In this document: piece by piece, positions 35,829 to 44,169 of the stretch | Layout of the letters: each line of letters begins with the position of its first letter | Position numbering within the stretch: position 1 is the stretch's first letter | Assembly (NCBI GenBank): GCA_025056745.1 | Contig: JANWVQ010000102.1 | Span: 1-51,220, forward strand | DNA: 51,220 nt | Direction: 5' to 3' | From: Ignavibacterium sp. | Lineage (GTDB): Bacteria > Bacteroidota > Ignavibacteria > Ignavibacteriales > Ignavibacteriaceae | Position numbers and translations under genes: made by a program | Notes under the pieces: model-generated | The model's database searches: none | Told to the model about the DNA's origin: nothing | Seen by the model: only the letters and a program-made list of their open reading frames with translations

Positions 35829-36185
35829 CTAATACTTTTGATACTTTGCGTAACCTTTTGAAACCATTAAGTCATTAACATTAATGAGTTTTCCTTTATC
35901 ATCTTTAATCCAAATTTCTGCAAGGTAGCGGCCATATTTCTCTTTTTTATCTTTGATTGTTTGAATCAAAACAGTTTTCTCTAAAACTAAACTCTTAAGG
36001 AAATCTCGAGATTTAATTCCATTTGATTTCTGCCTGCCTGTAATTTCAGGAGCATTAATTCGATTTAATCTGAGTTTCTCATCTTTAATCCAAGTATGTA
36101 GACCAAGGTCTATATCGACATTACAAGTATCCCCATCATAAACTGATTTGACAATTGCTTTGTAATGATAAAGATTTTGTTCCAT
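35829..36185 (-). CDS. Thermonuclease-like (SNase domain) protein
   Basis: A 118-residue single SNase-fold domain. Conserved positions are YDGDT (17-20), LRLNRINAPE (R39, E47) and EKYGRYLAEIW (R86), which align with the R35, E43 and R87 of staphylococcal nuclease. The residue that is Asp40 there is Asn here (N44, NAPE for DTPE), which may weaken calcium binding. No signal peptide, so unlike secreted thermonuclease it appears cytosolic. It is ten bases before gldC on the same strand. Confidence 0.85.
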   Translation of the reverse strand: MEQNLYHYKAIVKSVYDGDTCNVDIDLGLHTWIKDEKLRLNRINAPEITGRQKSNGIKSRDFLKSLVLEKTVLIQTIKDKKEKYGRYLAEIWIKDDKGKLINVNDLMVSKGYAKYQKY

Positions 36186-36241
36186 ACGTTTCCTTTCTTT
36201 TTCTTTGTATAGTAATTATTTTTCTAAAAAGAATTTCTAAT

Positions 36242-36784
36242 TTGAAAGTGAAAATAAAGTATTTTTTCTTTATCTGCTTATTAATTATTTCCAACTCAGT
36301 TTCTCAAACAAGATTCAGTGTGGGAAGTCGTTTGGGTTACAGTAGTTTCAGCAGCTCTTCTCCCTCTATCGATGGATTTAGTTTTAATATTTATGTTCAA
36401 ACCGATCAACCATTATTTGAAGAAGTGTATCCGAGATTAGCAATTGGATTGATGAGAGAAATTAATTCCATTCTTCCGTCTGATAAAACTCCATATTATC
36501 CGCAACTGTTTTCTTTATCATTCAATGGAGTTACTGCTCAATATTTTGATAGCAGAGTATATCTTGAAGAATCAGTTGGGCTTTTATTTATGAATGATAA
36601 AACCTTTAGTGATAGAAATTTATGGAACTATGGTGTATCATTATCATTTTTAGCTGGACTTGATAGAAGAAATTTTAATCTTCAAGGCTGGCAAACTGGA
36701 ATCGGTGCAGAGTATGGTTTGACTTTTAATGGTTTCTTACCGAGTTACCTAAATGTGTATTTACAATTTCAATATAATTTTTAA
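36242..36784 (+). CDS. Small outer-membrane beta-barrel-like protein
   Basis: An exported protein of about 180 residues from TTG at 36242 (GTG at 36248 is equally possible). The signal peptide KYFFFICLLIISNSVSQ is followed by beta-rich strands typical of small outer-membrane barrels (RFSVGSRLGYSSF, FSFNIYVQTDQPLF, LNVYLQFQYNF, ending in aromatic-F). A longer reading frame from 36155 would fuse an unlikely hydrophobic leader and overlap the start of the nuclease gene; it is rejected. No named family. Its stop is four bases from the convergent asparaginase stop. Confidence 0.6.
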   Translation: MKVKIKYFFFICLLIISNSVSQTRFSVGSRLGYSSFSSSSPSIDGFSFNIYVQTDQPLFEEVYPRLAIGLMREINSILPSDKTPYYPQLFSLSFNGVTAQYFDSRVYLEESVGLLFMNDKTFSDRNLWNYGVSLSFLAGLDRRNFNLQGWQTGIGAEYGLTFNGFLPSYLNVYLQFQYNF

Positions 36785-36788
36785 AGTC

Positions 36789-37802
36789 TTATCTAATACA
36801 AATATATCCTGGCTTTAGAACCTGGGATTCGAAATAATTTCTTATCTCATCAATGTTTCTGGTTCTTCCTAAAACTATCATAAGCTTAATTCTGGCTTTT
36901 TGACCGTTTATATAATCAGCAAAGATTACTCCGATATCGTGCAAATGTTTTCCTGCTCCTGGGTAACTGTAAATATAATCTGTTTCACCAGCAGGGCAAC
37001 GAGAGGTAAGAACAACTGGAATTCCTTTTTCAACAGCATATTTAATTCCTTCAAATGCGGGAGGCGGAACATTTCCAACTCCAAGTGCTTCAACAACTAT
37101 CCCACTTACACCACTATCTGCAGAGAATCTGAAGAATTTATCATCCATACCTGCATAAACGGTAATCATATCAATATTATCATCTATAACGTCTGTTTCA
37201 ATTTTTTCTAAGAAGTGGGGGAGTCTGTTGTAGATAACTCTTCCATTTTGAACAAATCCGAGATTACCAAAATCAAGACTTTTGAATGATTCAACCGAGT
37301 CAGAGTAAATTTTTGTAACTTCACTTGCAGCATTGATTTCACCATTTAAGCAAACAAGTACACCAAGATTTTTAGAATTCTCATTTAAGCATATTTGAAT
37401 TGAATCTATCAAGTTTCGAGGTCCGTCCCAATCAGGCTCAGAGCTGTTTTTCATCGAGCCAGTCAATACAATTGGCAATGAAGTATTAATTGTTAAATCC
37501 AAAAAATAAGCAGTTTCTTCAAGAGTATCTGTTCCGTGGGTTATTACAATTCCATCATAAATATTTTTTGATAGAAACTCTTTAACCTTTTTTGATAGTT
37601 GTAGCATCAGTTGAGGAGTAATATGAGGTCCGGGATATTTTCCAAAATCATAATAATCAATATCTGCCAACGTTCTTACATCTGGAATCATATCAAGTAG
37701 TTCAGAGCCAGAAAATCTTGGAACTGCTCCACCAGTTTCCTGATCTATCATCATTGAAAATGTACCACCAGTGAACACGACTAAAATTTTTTTCATCTTC
37801 AT
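36789..37802 (-). CDS. ansA: Type I L-asparaginase
   Basis: Hydrolyses asparagine to aspartate and ammonia. The 337 residues show both catalytic Thr motifs: TGGTFSMM (T14) and HGTDTLEET (T91-D92), plus K118 in VLTGSMKNSSEPDWDGPRN. No signal peptide, which fits the cytosolic type I enzyme. It is 14 bases after the PabB-PabC fusion and ends the near-overlapping carotenoid/folate run. Confidence 0.9.
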   Translation of the reverse strand: MKMKKILVVFTGGTFSMMIDQETGGAVPRFSGSELLDMIPDVRTLADIDYYDFGKYPGPHITPQLMLQLSKKVKEFLSKNIYDGIVITHGTDTLEETAYFLDLTINTSLPIVLTGSMKNSSEPDWDGPRNLIDSIQICLNENSKNLGVLVCLNGEINAASEVTKIYSDSVESFKSLDFGNLGFVQNGRVIYNRLPHFLEKIETDVIDDNIDMITVYAGMDDKFFRFSADSGVSGIVVEALGVGNVPPPAFEGIKYAVEKGIPVVLTSRCPAGETDYIYSYPGAGKHLHDIGVIFADYINGQKARIKLMIVLGRTRNIDEIRNYFESQVLKPGYICIR

Positions 37803-37816
37803 TTTTGATATAGAAT

Positions 37817-39652
37817 TTATTTTTCTGAATATGAAATATATTCTCTATTGTTTAAATAAATCTCATCTACTTTAATTATACCTCTTACAGAATTAGTAAG
37901 AAAGACTTCATCTGCTTTGATCAAATCTTCAAAAGAAAGCTTTGTTTCTTTTACGTCAGGATTAAGTTTTATAAAATGACTTCTGTAAATTCCATTTAAT
38001 ATGCCTGCAGAAAGGTCAGGAGTAAAGATTTTATTATTCTTTTTTATAAAAATGTTTGTAAAAGAACCTTCAGCTAATTCATTTTTTTCGTTGAAATAAA
38101 TTACTTCAAAAAATCCCTGCTTAGAATAATATTTTAATTCATTGTCATATAACATTCTATTTGTTGTTTTGAAAAATTGAAACTTATCATCTGACCGAAC
38201 TCTTGATTTTGAAATAATAACTTTGATTTTTGTCGATGAAGTAAAAATCTCTTTAATTTCGGTTGAGATAATTCCATACTTATTAAGTTTTATTTTTAAT
38301 TTGTATTTATTATCATCTTTAACAGTATTTAATGATTTTTTAATTTGCTTTTGAATATCCTTTTCATCGAATTTGAATAAGAAATATTCTGCAGTTAATT
38401 TCATTCTCTCTAAATGCTCTTTGAGAAAAACACATTTACAATTTTCCACCAAAACAGTTTCAAAAATTTCAAAGTGCTTTTGAGGTGAAGTTAAAAATTT
38501 GCTTTTAAGTTTTACTTCTTCATATTCTTTCGGTGGCGCGCTATCCCAGACAATACCACTTCCAAGACCGATTTCACCTTTGTTAGTTTTTTTATCAATT
38601 ACTAAAGTTCTGATTGCAACATTAAATGAGATTTTATCTTTGAGAAAGATTCCGATTGAACCTGTATAAACATTTCGTTTTTCTTTTTCAAGTTCTTGAA
38701 TTATTTCCATAGTTCTGATTTTCGGAGCACCAGTAACAGAGCCGCAAGGAAAAATGTTTTTAATTATGTCAGAAAATTTTGTCCCTTTTTTTAGTGATGC
38801 CTGAATTTCTGAGACCATCTGAAATACTGTTTCATATTTTTCAATATAGAAAAGTTTATTGACTTTCACAGAACCGAATTTGCTTATTCTACCTAAATCA
38901 TTTCTCAGTAAATCAACAATCATAACATTTTCAGCTTTTTCCTTTTCGCTAAGTTCTAATCTATACTTTGATAAATGATCACTTTGTAAGTTAAAACCTC
39001 TGTGAGAAGTTCCTTTCATTGGACGGGTTATAATTTTATTCTTATGAACTTCAAAGAAAAGTTCAGGTGAGATTGAAATAATAAACTTCTCTGGAAGATT
39101 AATTACTCCTATGTATTTTGCAGATTGATTAAACACAAGATTCTGAAAAAGTGAGCTAATTTCTCCAGTGAAAACAAATTTACCTTTTACTGTGAAATTT
39201 ACCTGATAAGTGTCGCCAGCTTCAATGTAGTTTTTTATTCTCTGAATTGAATTGATGTATTCATTTCTTGAAACATTCAACCTGAAGTTTTTGATGTTAT
39301 AGTTTGAATTAAAATCAAAAATTATTTTTTCTGAATTGATTACTTCAAATTCATTTTTATCGTAGAAGAGGAATTCAGCTAACAATTCTTTTTTATCGAG
39401 GAAGTGATTTAATTTTCTTTCGAATAAAAAACCTGCTTCATAATTAATAATTGCATAACCAACCAAGCCTTTTGAAATCAGTTCATCAATCAATTTAAAG
39501 TTTTGACTATGATTTGCTACAAAAATTTTTACAATTTTTTTTGGTTTATGGAAGAGAAAAGATTGAGCTTTTTTATAAATTGGTGGGGTGAAGAAAAATG
39601 CAGAATAATTTTTCTTTACTAAAATTTTGAATATTTCTTTAATATCAATCAC
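37817..39652 (-). CDS. pabBC: Fused aminodeoxychorismate synthase PabB / aminodeoxychorismate lyase PabC
   Basis: Makes 4-aminobenzoate for folate. The 611 residues hold two enzymes. The first is a chorismate-binding domain (about 110-370) with RPMKGTSHRG, LLRNDLGRISKFGSVKV (about 250) and the FPCGSVTGAPKIRTMEII active site (about 306). The second, from about 395, is a class IV PLP aminotransferase-fold lyase with FETVLVENCKCVFLKEHLER, the Schiff-base Lys in FFKTTNRMLYD, and EGSFTNIFI and LSAGILNGIYR. It has no PabA glutaminase domain; pabA is not in the window. It lies five bases after the acyltransferase gene and 14 before ansA. No disabled motif. Confidence 0.93.
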   Translation of the reverse strand: MIDIKEIFKILVKKNYSAFFFTPPIYKKAQSFLFHKPKKIVKIFVANHSQNFKLIDELISKGLVGYAIINYEAGFLFERKLNHFLDKKELLAEFLFYDKNEFEVINSEKIIFDFNSNYNIKNFRLNVSRNEYINSIQRIKNYIEAGDTYQVNFTVKGKFVFTGEISSLFQNLVFNQSAKYIGVINLPEKFIISISPELFFEVHKNKIITRPMKGTSHRGFNLQSDHLSKYRLELSEKEKAENVMIVDLLRNDLGRISKFGSVKVNKLFYIEKYETVFQMVSEIQASLKKGTKFSDIIKNIFPCGSVTGAPKIRTMEIIQELEKEKRNVYTGSIGIFLKDKISFNVAIRTLVIDKKTNKGEIGLGSGIVWDSAPPKEYEEVKLKSKFLTSPQKHFEIFETVLVENCKCVFLKEHLERMKLTAEYFLFKFDEKDIQKQIKKSLNTVKDDNKYKLKIKLNKYGIISTEIKEIFTSSTKIKVIISKSRVRSDDKFQFFKTTNRMLYDNELKYYSKQGFFEVIYFNEKNELAEGSFTNIFIKKNNKIFTPDLSAGILNGIYRSHFIKLNPDVKETKLSFEDLIKADEVFLTNSVRGIIKVDEIYLNNREYISYSEK

Positions 39653-39657
39653 TAAGT

Positions 39658-40311
39658 CTATTCAGCAATTAAAATATTCTTGGGTAAATTGTTGTTATCA
39701 AATAAACTGAACAAATTTGACTCAAAGTTGCTTTTAATGATATTTATATTTTTTTTTGCAATTGATGATGAAATCATTTCACCAAATTTATAAAGAACGT
39801 AAGGAAGTTTTTTGTTCGTGTATATAATTCTAAAAGCAACTGGAAGTATTTGAAAATCACTTTTAGATTTTTCACAAATAAAATTCACACCTTTATTGAA
39901 AATGATATTCTTTTCTTCTTGTGGTTGAATCTCTCCTTGCGGGTAAATAACAGTCAAATTTGATTTATCGTTAAGCAACTCAATAGTATAATTTAAACTT
40001 TCAATAACTGATTTGGGATTATTCTGATTGATTGAGTAAGCTCCAAGTTTTTGAAAAAACCAATATCTCTTTAATTGAGTTTCAAGCATCATAATGTGAA
40101 AGCTTTTATCTGTGAAATTTTTTATTACCTTGTAAATAAAAAATCCATCCCACCAGGAGAAGTGGTTTGGCAAAATCATCAAAGATTTGTTTGAGTCAAT
40201 AATTGGAGTTTCACCAATGATGATAAACTCATTAAAATATTTTTTTAATAATCTGTTTAGGTAAATGTTAAAAATAGTGTTTGCCCAAATCTTATGATCA
40301 GCTTTTATCAT
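39658..40311 (-). CDS. Lysophospholipid/PlsC-type acyltransferase
   Basis: A 217-residue acyltransferase with the PlsC HX4D catalytic motif NHFSWWD and, later, the acceptor motif YPQGEIQP, a variant of the usual EGTR/PEGT block. Start ATG overlaps the desaturase stop by four bases. Such acyltransferases occur in carotenoid clusters of Bacteroidota and Chlorobi, where one (CruD) esterifies glycosylated carotenoids; no glycosyltransferase is here, so the acceptor could be a carotenoid or a phospholipid. This is inference from context. Confidence 0.8.
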   Translation of the reverse strand: MIKADHKIWANTIFNIYLNRLLKKYFNEFIIIGETPIIDSNKSLMILPNHFSWWDGFFIYKVIKNFTDKSFHIMMLETQLKRYWFFQKLGAYSINQNNPKSVIESLNYTIELLNDKSNLTVIYPQGEIQPQEEKNIIFNKGVNFICEKSKSDFQILPVAFRIIYTNKKLPYVLYKFGEMISSSIAKKNINIIKSNFESNLFSLFDNNNLPKNILIAE

Positions 40312-41792
40312 TTTGTATAATTTTTTATAATTAAATCAGAAACAATTTTTCCAGATAAAATAACCAGTGGAATTCCTCCTCCGGGATGGGCACTTCCACC
40401 GCAAAAATAAAGATTCTTTATTGTTTTGGATTTATTTGATTGTCTTAAAAATGCTGCAGTCCTTGTGTCTGATGAAATTCCATAAATGCTGCCAAGATAC
40501 GACGAAGTTTGATTTTCAATATCAAGTGGAGTTAACATTTCCTCAAAAATTATTTTCTTTTCGATATCAGTCTTTAGTGTTGTGTTGATTTTACTGATTA
40601 CTGTATTTCTGGTTCTGCTAATTTCTTTTGTCCAATCCTGACCGCAATTGTAAGGTGCATTTACCATAACAAACCAATTTTCTTTTCCGAAAGGTGCATC
40701 GTTGGGATTTAATTTTGAGGAGATATAAATGTAAATAGTCGGATCGTACGGAATTATTTTTTCTTTTGTCAATTGGTCAAATTCTAATTTGTAATTATCA
40801 GAAAAAATTATGTTATGAGTTTCAAGTTCATTAAAAGTTCCATCAATTGCCCAATAAAAAACCAGGCCTGAAAATGATGGCTTTAGTTTTGAGTATCTCT
40901 TACTTTCTTTTGATTTAAAATTTTTCAACAATTTTTTGAAAGTAAAGTTTACATCAGCATTTGAAATAATAATATCAAAAAGTAATTCATCATTATTTAT
41001 TTTTATTCCAACAGCAGATTGATTTTCAAGCATAATTTCATTAACTATTGAATTGAAATGAAATTGAACTCCTTTCTTTTTTGCAAGATTAAATAATGCT
41101 TCAGTAATTTTATAAATACCTCCAACTGGCAAAAAACTTCCCGGATTATATTCAACATAAGGAATGATATTCAAAGTTGCAGGAGCTTCAAAAGGGTTCG
41201 AGCCGTTATAAGTAGAGTATCTATCGAATAGTTGAACTATTCTTTTGTCTCTGAAAAAGCTTCTAACAGCTTTATGTACTGTTCTGAATGAATCAATCTT
41301 ATGAATTTGGAATAAAGTTTTTATCGCTTTAATGTTAAAAAAAGTTTTAGGATTTCGCGGACTGTTAAATAAAAATATATCAGCAGTCAATTCATAGATT
41401 TTTCTTGAATAGTTAAAAAATTTTTTCAGTGATTCTCTGTTTTCTTTAGTTTTAAACCAAATTTCATCACTAAATTTATTCAAGTCTGAATAAGCATTTA
41501 TGATTGTTCCATCAGAATAAAAATATTTGCATATAGGGTCAATTTTTTTTAGCTGAATATAATCGTTAAAATTTTCATTACATTCCTCAAACAACTGTTC
41601 AATAACATAAGGCATAGTAAGCAAAGAAGGTCCTTTATCAAATCTAAAACCATCTTTTATAAATTCAGATGCTTTTCCACCTGGATAAGAATTTTTTTCA
41701 AAGACGTGCACCTCGAAACCTTTGTTTGCCAATCTTGAAGCAGCGGAGAGACCACCGAGTCCGGCTCCTATTATAGCTACTTTTTTATCCAT
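40308..41792 (-). CDS. Carotenoid desaturase (CrtI/CrtD family, CrtD-like)
   Basis: A 494-residue FAD-dependent desaturase. The dinucleotide-binding motif GAGLGGLSAASRLANKG is at residues 9-25. It has FDKGPSLLTMPYVIEQLF and CKYFYSDGTIINAYS, and a middle section with FDRYSTYNGSNPFEAPATL. These are closer to what I recall of Bacteroidota hydroxycarotenoid 3,4-desaturase (CrtD) than to phytoene desaturase. The C-terminal FCGGSAHPGGGIPLVILSGK closes the FAD site. The ATG overlaps the lycopene cyclase by eight bases. Substrate: phytoene or hydroxylated carotenoid; not decided. Confidence 0.85.
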   Translation of the reverse strand: MDKKVAIIGAGLGGLSAASRLANKGFEVHVFEKNSYPGGKASEFIKDGFRFDKGPSLLTMPYVIEQLFEECNENFNDYIQLKKIDPICKYFYSDGTIINAYSDLNKFSDEIWFKTKENRESLKKFFNYSRKIYELTADIFLFNSPRNPKTFFNIKAIKTLFQIHKIDSFRTVHKAVRSFFRDKRIVQLFDRYSTYNGSNPFEAPATLNIIPYVEYNPGSFLPVGGIYKITEALFNLAKKKGVQFHFNSIVNEIMLENQSAVGIKINNDELLFDIIISNADVNFTFKKLLKNFKSKESKRYSKLKPSFSGLVFYWAIDGTFNELETHNIIFSDNYKLEFDQLTKEKIIPYDPTIYIYISSKLNPNDAPFGKENWFVMVNAPYNCGQDWTKEISRTRNTVISKINTTLKTDIEKKIIFEEMLTPLDIENQTSSYLGSIYGISSDTRTAAFLRQSNKSKTIKNLYFCGGSAHPGGGIPLVILSGKIVSDLIIKNYTK

Positions 41793-42456
41793 TATTCTTT
41801 TTTGACAAATTGTAGAACAATATCCACATTGAAATCATTGAAAAAGAATAAAAGAAGTCTTCAAGAGGAATTGTAGTTATTCGAATTGTTGAAAAAGCTT
41901 TTTGATTGTAAGTAACAATCGGAATTGATGTAAGTATATAGTTAACTATTAAGAAAGGCACATAAGTTATTGCAATTGTGATCCAGAAATTTCTTGAGAG
42001 TAATAAATTTTTATCTAAGAAATAAATTAACAAAACAGATGAAGATGAAAACAACATTACAGTATAAGTATAATTTCTACTTTGGTTTAATAAAGCAATC
42101 AAAATAAAAATCAAGGAGAAATTCCAAACGAAATATTCATTTAACTTTATTTTTTTATCGTTCAAGTAAAGATTCACTGTTTCAAAGATAAAAATGCAAG
42201 CATAAGGGACGGTTATAAAAAAAAGAATTTCTTCGATTGGCAATCCAAAGAAGGATATTCCAATTATATGTTCTTTTGCAAAAGCCCAATCTCCTCTTGC
42301 TGTTGCGATTACATCCCATATAAGGAAAGCAGAACTAACTATCAGAATGGAATACCAATAGTTAATCAACTTTTTATAAAATAAAATTTTTCTTTCAAAA
42401 GAAAGAATTAGGGGAACTATAATTATCATCAAGTTGATAAGTAAATACGTACTCAT
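41785..42456 (-). CDS. Lycopene cyclase-domain membrane protein, CrtYcd-type
   Basis: A 223-residue membrane protein of about seven helices from the CrtYcd-type lycopene cyclase family. It carries two PxE(E/D) motifs, FFGLPIEEILFFITVPYACIF in the first half and TTIPLEDFFYSFSM in the second, where acidic residues act in cyclisation. Such full-length (fused c+d) cyclases form the rings of beta-carotene-type pigments. First gene of the operon, 42 bases downstream of the secreted endonuclease stop; no terminator is visible between them. Confidence 0.85.
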   Translation of the reverse strand: MSTYLLINLMIIIVPLILSFERKILFYKKLINYWYSILIVSSAFLIWDVIATARGDWAFAKEHIIGISFFGLPIEEILFFITVPYACIFIFETVNLYLNDKKIKLNEYFVWNFSLIFILIALLNQSRNYTYTVMLFSSSSVLLIYFLDKNLLLSRNFWITIAITYVPFLIVNYILTSIPIVTYNQKAFSTIRITTIPLEDFFYSFSMISMWILFYNLSKKNNG

Positions 42457-42498
42457 ATCAACAAAATGATATTTTAATGTGATAAGTTCAATTGATAA

Positions 42499-44007
42499 TT
42501 ATTTCAATATTATCATCTTCTTGTGTTGAGAATTTTCCCCAACGAATATTTTATAAATATATATTCCACTAGAGAGGTCTGATGATTCAAAATTAATATC
42601 ATAATAACCAGCGGTTTGATATTCATTTACAAGTGTGGAAATTTCATTTCCAATTACATCATAAATTTTCAAATTAACGAAATTATCTTGTGGGATAAAA
42701 TAACTTATTATAGTTTGTGAATTAAATGGATTTGGATAGTTCTGAAATAATTTAAAGTCATTTGCTGATTTGATTTCGACTTCAATATGATCACTATATT
42801 TAAAACTTCCATCATTATCAATCTGTTTTAATCTATAAAAAATTTTCCCAGAAGGAATATTTTGATCGAGAAATTCATAATATCGAGGCGAATTTGAGTT
42901 TCCATTTCCTGGGACGAATCCAACTGATTGCCAATTTATTTTATCTGCTGATGAATTACTTGCTCTCTCTATTACGAAACCATAGTTATTAATTTCAGAT
43001 GCAGTCTCCCAAGTTAATAAGATATTCTGATCTATAATCTTAGCTGTGAAATTAATTAATTCCACTGGTAATAATTCTTCAAAGTTCAAAAGAGCGAAAA
43101 CAGGGAGATGGTCTGAAGCATAGTGAAGAGCATCCGCTACCGATTGAGGCACTGCATAATTTGGCATTCTGTTAATTGAATCGTTATAATGTAATCCATC
43201 ATTGCCATAAACTGTATAACTGTTATTAACGTAAGTTATTCCACCTTGTTGAATAATCGCAGGGGAGAATAAAATCAGATCAAATCGGTCATCCAAACCA
43301 CCTGTTGAACCACCACCAAAAGCTCGAACTCTGGGTGATTGAGTATGATGTATGGCATAAGCAGGGTTGTTCCAAACACCGGTTATGTTAATTACATCAG
43401 TAAAATATCCTGAAGCTGATTGATCTAACAATCTTTGATATGCAGGTTCGTTTGAACTATAAAAATTAAAATCTCCTAAAACTATATAATTACTATTTGG
43501 ATTTAACGTTAAAGTATAATTTCTTAAAACATTTACTTCTGCAAGACGTTGTTGTTCATTATTGGTGCCGCTGCTTGCTTTAAGATGAACTGAGAAAATT
43601 CTTAAAGTATCTAAAGTGAAATTATGCACTAATTTGAATTCATTGATATCGCGTAAACTTGTAGGGATTCTTGTATTGCTTATAAAAGTAAAAAAGTTGG
43701 ATTTGAAAAAAATAGCATTATCTGAATCAGGTCCGTCAATAAAATCTCCAGCTTGGTAAGATGAATTGATTGTCTTTAATACATTATTAAGAAATAAATT
43801 TACACCAGCTAAAGAAGTTATTTCTTGAACTACAAGAATATCAGGATTGGAACTAGAAATTATTGTGCTAAAAAATTGGTTTCGTGTATTTGGATCATTT
43901 CCTGGGTAGTTCAATATATTATATGTCATAATCTTGTGAGTGTATTGCGGAAATATTGTCCACAAAAAGATCACAGTTATTAAAATTATTTTCTTAATCA
44001 AAATCAT
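42499..44007 (-). CDS. Secreted endonuclease/exonuclease/phosphatase-family protein with T9SS tail
   Basis: A secreted phosphodiesterase-fold protein of about 502 residues from ATG 44007 (an in-frame TTG at 44049 would add 14 residues). A signal peptide (KKIILITVIFLWTIFPQ) leads into a DNase I/EEP fold: TYNILNYPG (N-ligand), DILVVQEI (metal Glu), FSVHLKA, VLGDFNFYSS, DDRFDLILFS and ASDHLPVFALL (catalytic His). A LLPVELINF module follows, with WETASEINNYGFVIERA, then the T9SS sorting tail FKLFQNYPNPFN ... SSGIYIYKIFVG. Substrate could be nucleic acid or another phosphodiester. The gene lies between the two strongest features on the right: the terminator of the giant gene and the carotenoid operon. 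Confidence 0.88.
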   Translation of the reverse strand: MILIKKIILITVIFLWTIFPQYTHKIMTYNILNYPGNDPNTRNQFFSTIISSSNPDILVVQEITSLAGVNLFLNNVLKTINSSYQAGDFIDGPDSDNAIFFKSNFFTFISNTRIPTSLRDINEFKLVHNFTLDTLRIFSVHLKASSGTNNEQQRLAEVNVLRNYTLTLNPNSNYIVLGDFNFYSSNEPAYQRLLDQSASGYFTDVINITGVWNNPAYAIHHTQSPRVRAFGGGSTGGLDDRFDLILFSPAIIQQGGITYVNNSYTVYGNDGLHYNDSINRMPNYAVPQSVADALHYASDHLPVFALLNFEELLPVELINFTAKIIDQNILLTWETASEINNYGFVIERASNSSADKINWQSVGFVPGNGNSNSPRYYEFLDQNIPSGKIFYRLKQIDNDGSFKYSDHIEVEIKSANDFKLFQNYPNPFNSQTIISYFIPQDNFVNLKIYDVIGNEISTLVNEYQTAGYYDINFESSDLSSGIYIYKIFVGENSQHKKMIILK

Positions 44008-44106
44008 CTCCAGTTTCTTAAATTTTATAATTAATAATCGAACTTTCAATTTAAATAATTTAGTGGCAATAACCTTAAAATATTTTGTTGGATTATTAAG
44101 ATTTAT

Positions 44107-44149
44107 TTAAAATAAAAAATCCCCTTGAACCGAAGCTCAAGGGGATTGA
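44107..44149 (-). terminator. UUCG-capped intrinsic terminator of the giant cargo gene
   Basis: On the minus strand: an 11-bp perfect stem AATCCCCTTGA / TCAAGGGGATT (44118-44147) that extends by a G-U and a C-G pair around a UUCG tetraloop, followed by TTTTTATTTT. It starts 22 bases after the stop of the 2167-residue gene. One of the two clear intrinsic terminators in the window. Confidence 0.92.
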
Positions 44150-44169
44150 GAAATTTATTTAATCGGAGC

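Noticed and set aside
36155-36241. Longer reading frame for the small outer-membrane protein
   Set aside because: It would put a second hydrophobic stretch before the normal signal peptide and overlap the start of the nuclease gene by 31 bases.
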